DNA of 64,000 nucleotides, from positions 159,493 to 223,492 of the forward strand of contig NZ_FNRL01000007.1 of assembly GCF_900107795.1 (NCBI RefSeq), in the 5' to 3' direction. Within the stretch, counting starts at the first letter, position 1. Each line of letters starts with the position of its first letter. Below, piece after piece: positions 60,607 through 64,000 of the stretch. This DNA is from Chitinophaga terrae (ex Kim and Jung 2007) (lineage in GTDB: Bacteria; Bacteroidota; Bacteroidia; Chitinophagales; Chitinophagaceae). The notes beneath the pieces are model-generated. The model did not search any database and was not told the DNA's origin. It saw nothing but the letters and a program-made list of their open reading frames with translations. Made by a program: the position numbers and the translations under genes.

Positions 60607-63356
60607 AGCTCGCTGAGCAGGGAATAAGTACCTGCTTCCAGTACATAGCCTTTTGAAGAATTCTTTTTAAGTACCCGGCCATTGAATGTTACCTTCCCTG
60701 GCAACTCTACCAGGGCTGTACAATTAGGCGGCACCGTAACGTTTAATGTAAGCTGTTGACCCTCCCGGCGCCAGTCGGTTTTTATAGTACCCGCCGAGGA
60801 TTCAAATGTTGCTTTCGCCCAGGCAATCTGGTCTGCCTTCAGGTATGGAGGTCTTACAATAAATTTCCGGTATCCTTTGTCGCTGGCCGGGTCCTGGCGT
60901 ATGCCCGCAACGCCGTTAATGTACCAGGCGCCGGGGTACAAATAAGAGCTATGAAGAAGAGAATGCCCCGGCAGGTCTTTCTCCCACATTTCCCAGATAG
61001 TAGTGGCCCCATTGGCTTTCATATACCCCCAACTCGGATAGGTTGTCTGTGATGTCATACTATAAATAAGATCATCTCTCCCTTCTTCCCTTAAAAGTTT
61101 AAACAACAGCGCTCCTGCCGTAATTCCCACATGAATATGCCCATTGCGTTTCACGAGGATCTCATTCTCCAGGCGTTTCATTACCAGAGGACGAAGATCG
61201 GCCGGCGGAACTTCCGCCAGCAAGGCTGCCGCCAGGTTGCCCATAGAACTATCGCTGTAACTATGATCGCCTGCATTATAGAAGCGTGTATTAATGGCAT
61301 CTGAAGCCAGCTTGGCCTTCTTCTCCCATTCTTCGGCGTTTGCCTTCCTTCCCAGCACCCTTGCTATCCTGGCTGCCGTGCGCAGGTTATATACCCTGTA
61401 ACAGTTATTCAGGCAGAGGGTTTGTGGAGAGTTATTATTCATCCCTTCAGCGGTAGCATTAGGCCATAGCCAGTCGCCCAGGAAATCCCAATTGCCCCCG
61501 AAACGTTGCAACAGGTTATCTTTTGTCTGGGTATCCAGGAATTCCAGCCAGAGACTGATCATTTCAAAGTTTTTTTCCAGTATCCGCTTATCTCCTTCCT
61601 GTTGATATACATACCAGGGCAGGGAAACCACTATTCCTCCCCAGGCCGGCCCGCCGCCTCCCGAGTAGGTAGGGGCTGTATGCGGCAAAATACCTTTATG
61701 CAAATACCTGCCGCTCATTACCGCTTTATGCGCAAAGGAAGTATCGTACATATTTCCCACTATCGATTCTGTACCCTGTACATCTCTCCAGTCTTCCATC
61801 CATTTCGTATAGAAAGCGCCCAGGTGGTAATTAAACATCCCTGTTTCGCAGGTCGAATGCGCATCTCCTCCATATCCCAGTCTTTCCCTTTGCGGGCAAT
61901 CCACTACATAACCGCCAAGGGAAAGGTTTTCATACGTCCACCTGATGCGGTCGTACATCCAGTTCTGCAAAGAATCTGAGCAGCTAAACGTAGCAGCCGG
62001 TTCATAGTTGGTACGTACCAGCCAGCCCTGGATATCGTCAAGCGATGGCTTGTACGATAATCCCCTGATAGTGATCCAGCGCCCGGAACTGTAATTGAAC
62101 CTGTTATGAAAAGTGCCGTGTCCCTCCTTCCCTATGATATAAGCACTGTGAAGATTGAAGGTCATATCCATCTTTTCCCTTTCTGAATACTGGAAAGTGA
62201 TCTTGTCGCCCGGTTTACCGCGAAGCTTTACGGCCGTCCACCCGGCAAAATTAACGCCCATGTCTACACGATAACTGCCGTCGGGCCGGGCTTCGATCGC
62301 CACGGGTTTAACAGGAGTCAGCGCCCTGTTTGGTTCCACCATCTGCGCGGAAAGGACCAGGTCAGGATGATAGACCGTCGCCTGTTTCCAATCGCTGTCG
62401 TTGCATGTCAGCGCGTTCCAGTCGGGTATCTCTTTATTGGCATCCCATAATTCGCCTCCCATCCGTGCAAAGTCCCAGGTTTCCAGGAGCATGTTGGGGC
62501 TCGGATGAGTTTTCCAGGTATTATCGGTTTGAATAAGAACGGGAGCAGTACCGGCATAGACCGTGCCCTGCGCTTTTACAATAGGTGCGTTAGGCCGGCC
62601 CGGCGCAATGTAAGGACCAAAGATAGACCAGGAAGTACCCAGCCAGAGACCAATTACATTCTTCCCCGGTTTCAGGTAGGGAGCTATATCATAGGCCACG
62701 TACCTGGCTCTTTTTGCATGATCTGTTACCGCCGGCGCCAGCACATCTTCTCCTACTTTCACGCCATTCACATAGAGCTCATGATACCCAACAGAGGCTA
62801 CAAAGAAGTTGGCTTTCTGCGGTTTGCCCTGCAACTCAAATGTTTTCCTGAACCAGGGGTCCGCTATGTTAGCGGTTCCCGCGCCTGGTTTATAGACGTC
62901 GCCGGACCCGATCCAGGACGCTTTCCAGTCGGATGGCCGGAATAAACCGGTTGTCCAGGTAGCAACGGGGCTCCAGTCGGAGATCCGTCCTTTTTCATCT
63001 TTCACCCTTACCTTCCAGAAGTAGGCATTATCTGATTCCAGCGGTTTGCCTTTGTATTCGATATGCTGCATATCAGCGCTGTTAACCCAGCCAGATGACC
63101 AGGCGCTTCCCCGCCCTGCGTCCAGTTCGGCTTCCGATGAAGCTACCAGCACCTGGTAGGCAGTTTGCCGTTGCCCGAAAGCAGCGGCATCGGTCGCTTT
63201 CAACGTCCAGCTTAAACGGGGGAGCTTTTCATCTATTCCCCTGGGATTAACCAGGTATTCGCAACGTAGTTGTTGTGGAACGACGGAACTTCCGCCTGCT
63301 GCCAGGGCTATTTGTGTAACAATCAACAAAAGCCAGCACAGTACCAGTTTTCTCAT
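60603..63356 (-). CDS. Secreted GH78-family alpha-L-rhamnosidase
   Basis: A 917-residue enzyme from the start MRKLVLCWLLLIV, which begins a signal peptide ending near ALAAG; the frame opens at 63389 but would overlap the GH20 gene. N-terminal beta domains (LRCEYLVNPRGIDEKLPRLSWTL, FELQGKPQKANFFVASVGYHELYVNGVKVGEDVLAPAVTD) precede the (alpha/alpha)6 barrel with VVDCPQRERLGYGGDAHST, the GH78 motif containing the catalytic glutamate. It removes terminal rhamnose from plant or bacterial glycans. It starts 13 bases after the GH20 stop on the same strand. Confidence 0.93.
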   Translation of the reverse strand: MRKLVLCWLLLIVTQIALAAGGSSVVPQQLRCEYLVNPRGIDEKLPRLSWTLKATDAAAFGQRQTAYQVLVASSEAELDAGRGSAWSSGWVNSADMQHIEYKGKPLESDNAYFWKVRVKDEKGRISDWSPVATWTTGLFRPSDWKASWIGSGDVYKPGAGTANIADPWFRKTFELQGKPQKANFFVASVGYHELYVNGVKVGEDVLAPAVTDHAKRARYVAYDIAPYLKPGKNVIGLWLGTSWSIFGPYIAPGRPNAPIVKAQGTVYAGTAPVLIQTDNTWKTHPSPNMLLETWDFARMGGELWDANKEIPDWNALTCNDSDWKQATVYHPDLVLSAQMVEPNRALTPVKPVAIEARPDGSYRVDMGVNFAGWTAVKLRGKPGDKITFQYSEREKMDMTFNLHSAYIIGKEGHGTFHNRFNYSSGRWITIRGLSYKPSLDDIQGWLVRTNYEPAATFSCSDSLQNWMYDRIRWTYENLSLGGYVVDCPQRERLGYGGDAHSTCETGMFNYHLGAFYTKWMEDWRDVQGTESIVGNMYDTSFAHKAVMSGRYLHKGILPHTAPTYSGGGGPAWGGIVVSLPWYVYQQEGDKRILEKNFEMISLWLEFLDTQTKDNLLQRFGGNWDFLGDWLWPNATAEGMNNNSPQTLCLNNCYRVYNLRTAARIARVLGRKANAEEWEKKAKLASDAINTRFYNAGDHSYSDSSMGNLAAALLAEVPPADLRPLVMKRLENEILVKRNGHIHVGITAGALLFKLLREEGRDDLIYSMTSQTTYPSWGYMKANGATTIWEMWEKDLPGHSLLHSSYLYPGAWYINGVAGIRQDPASDKGYRKFIVRPPYLKADQIAWAKATFESSAGTIKTDWRREGQQLTLNVTVPPNCTALVELPGKVTFNGRVLKKNSSKGYVLEAGTYSLLSEL

Positions 63357-63369
63357 AACAAAAGGGTTT

Positions 63370-64000
63370 CTATTTTCCTTGTATCTCATTTAGGTTAATT
63401 GACAATACCCGACCCATTTGCCGCCCGTTCCGGTAGGTGACCGCTTTTACATCTGAAGCGCCGGGAGGAAGCATGATGGGGCCACCTGTATATCTCGTGG
63501 CATATTGATCCGGTATCACGCCATCGAAGGTGTAATAAATTTCCAGGTCTTTCACTTCCGTGGTAAACGAAATTGTTGGTTTACCAGCCGCGTCTTTCTT
63601 CACATGGATCTGCGGATCATAAACAGCAGGCGCATAGTTGACCCCTGCATAATATAAACGTACAAAATGCTTTTCTACTCTGGAAAGAAATTCGGCAGTT
63701 GATCTCATTTTTTTTGGCGACCAGTAAATTTCTGATAAGGCAAAGGCTCTTGGCCAGGTCATGTACTCCGCCCTACCGGGAGAAGAGATAAACTCTGTCC
63801 ACAGGTTGCCCTGCCCGCCTAAAATATACTGTTCATCCACTTCAGCGGGCACCGGTTCATACTCATATGTTCTTGTAAGGGTGAGATAGGCGCCGCCTGT
63901 TTGCTCGATGTGCATGTCGGTTTGCATATAATCGAGGTAACAGAAACTGGTTGGCGTCATCACTGCTTTATGCTGCGCCCTGGCGGCAGCAATTGCTCCT
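63370..64000 (-). CDS. GH20-family beta-N-acetylhexosaminidase, C-terminal part (gene runs off the window)
   Basis: The reading frame is open to the window edge, so the 5' end lies beyond 64000; the apparent GTG start at 63963 is internal. The visible ~209 residues include VMTPTSFCYLDYMQTD, ILGGQGNLWTEFISSPGRAEYMTWPRAFALSEIYWSP, the characteristic GH20 C-terminal barrel segment, followed by a beta-rich appended domain (ISFTTEVKDLEIYYTFDGVIPD). The enzyme removes terminal N-acetylhexosamine. With GH78 13 bases downstream and GH92 nearby, it belongs to a glycan-trimming group. Confidence 0.9.
   Translation of the reverse strand, partial: GAIAAARAQHKAVMTPTSFCYLDYMQTDMHIEQTGGAYLTLTRTYEYEPVPAEVDEQYILGGQGNLWTEFISSPGRAEYMTWPRAFALSEIYWSPKKMRSTAEFLSRVEKHFVRLYYAGVNYAPAVYDPQIHVKKDAAGKPTISFTTEVKDLEIYYTFDGVIPDQYATRYTGGPIMLPPGASDVKAVTYRNGRQMGRVLSINLNEIQGK

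Overview
The window looks like chromosomal DNA of a member of the Bacteroidota, most likely Chitinophagaceae (Chitinophaga-like). The evidence is two SusC/SusD pairs, GH92, GH78, GH20 and GH16 enzymes, a PafA-type alkaline phosphatase, lipoprotein-rich transport systems, moderate GC, and TAnnTTTG-type -7 elements instead of strong Shine-Dalgarno sites. I see no tRNA, rRNA, CRISPR array, insertion sequence or prophage. This reads as ordinary chromosome rich in accessory catabolic loci.

Layout. 1-109: a TTTGCG-rich repeat behind an SGNH hydrolase gene (minus). 1080-13812 (plus): SusC, SusD, a beta-propeller/cytochrome c lipoprotein of Pirellula/Verrucomicrobium type, a DUF4432 epimerase, a phosphomannose-isomerase-like cupin, a TIM-barrel isomerase, a Gfo/Idh/MocA oxidoreductase and a 3-keto-glycoside hydrolase-like DUF1080 protein. 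This is the most interesting locus: outer-membrane import joined to what looks like an oxidative (3-keto sugar) route of glycoside breakdown. 13961-16463: a deoxyribonucleotidase, a GNAT-MarR pair with a palindromic operator, and two uncharacterised genes. 16516-23144 (minus): SusC, SusD and a CocE/NonD serine hydrolase. 23358-28404: small genes (SGNH hydrolase, orphan ArsR, YiiX-like hydrolase, GNAT, SMP-30, AraC), with a hairpin-rich 550-base intergenic region at 27022-27576. 28509-31369: an SDR, a steroid 5-alpha-reductase homologue and an ABC permease. 31463-31886: a frameshifted VOC gene. 31934-41039: a TlpA-like thioredoxin, an RND tripartite efflux operon and a hybrid histidine kinase. 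41200-43798: a GH16 enzyme and PafA. 43802-44036: a striking nested inverted-repeat element. 44114-50913: a TetR-controlled export operon (TolC, HlyD, two ATPases, two permeases). 51338-56008: leuC-leuD-leuA-like-leuB. 56151-57075: DUF1801 and a DHFR-like protein. 57164-64000: GH92, an ECF sigma factor with a divergent small gene, GH78, and a partial GH20.

Working together: the first locus should import a glycoside or oligosaccharide, oxidise it, cleave it by elimination and isomerise the keto sugar. The CocE SusCD locus probably handles an ester or amide substrate. The right-hand hydrolases attack mannose-, rhamnose- and hexosamine-containing glycans. Three related repeat elements each lie directly behind a stop codon (1-109, about 13861-13911, 43802-44036) and look like a dispersed REP-like family. 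All functional calls come from reading the protein sequences; no database search was run.
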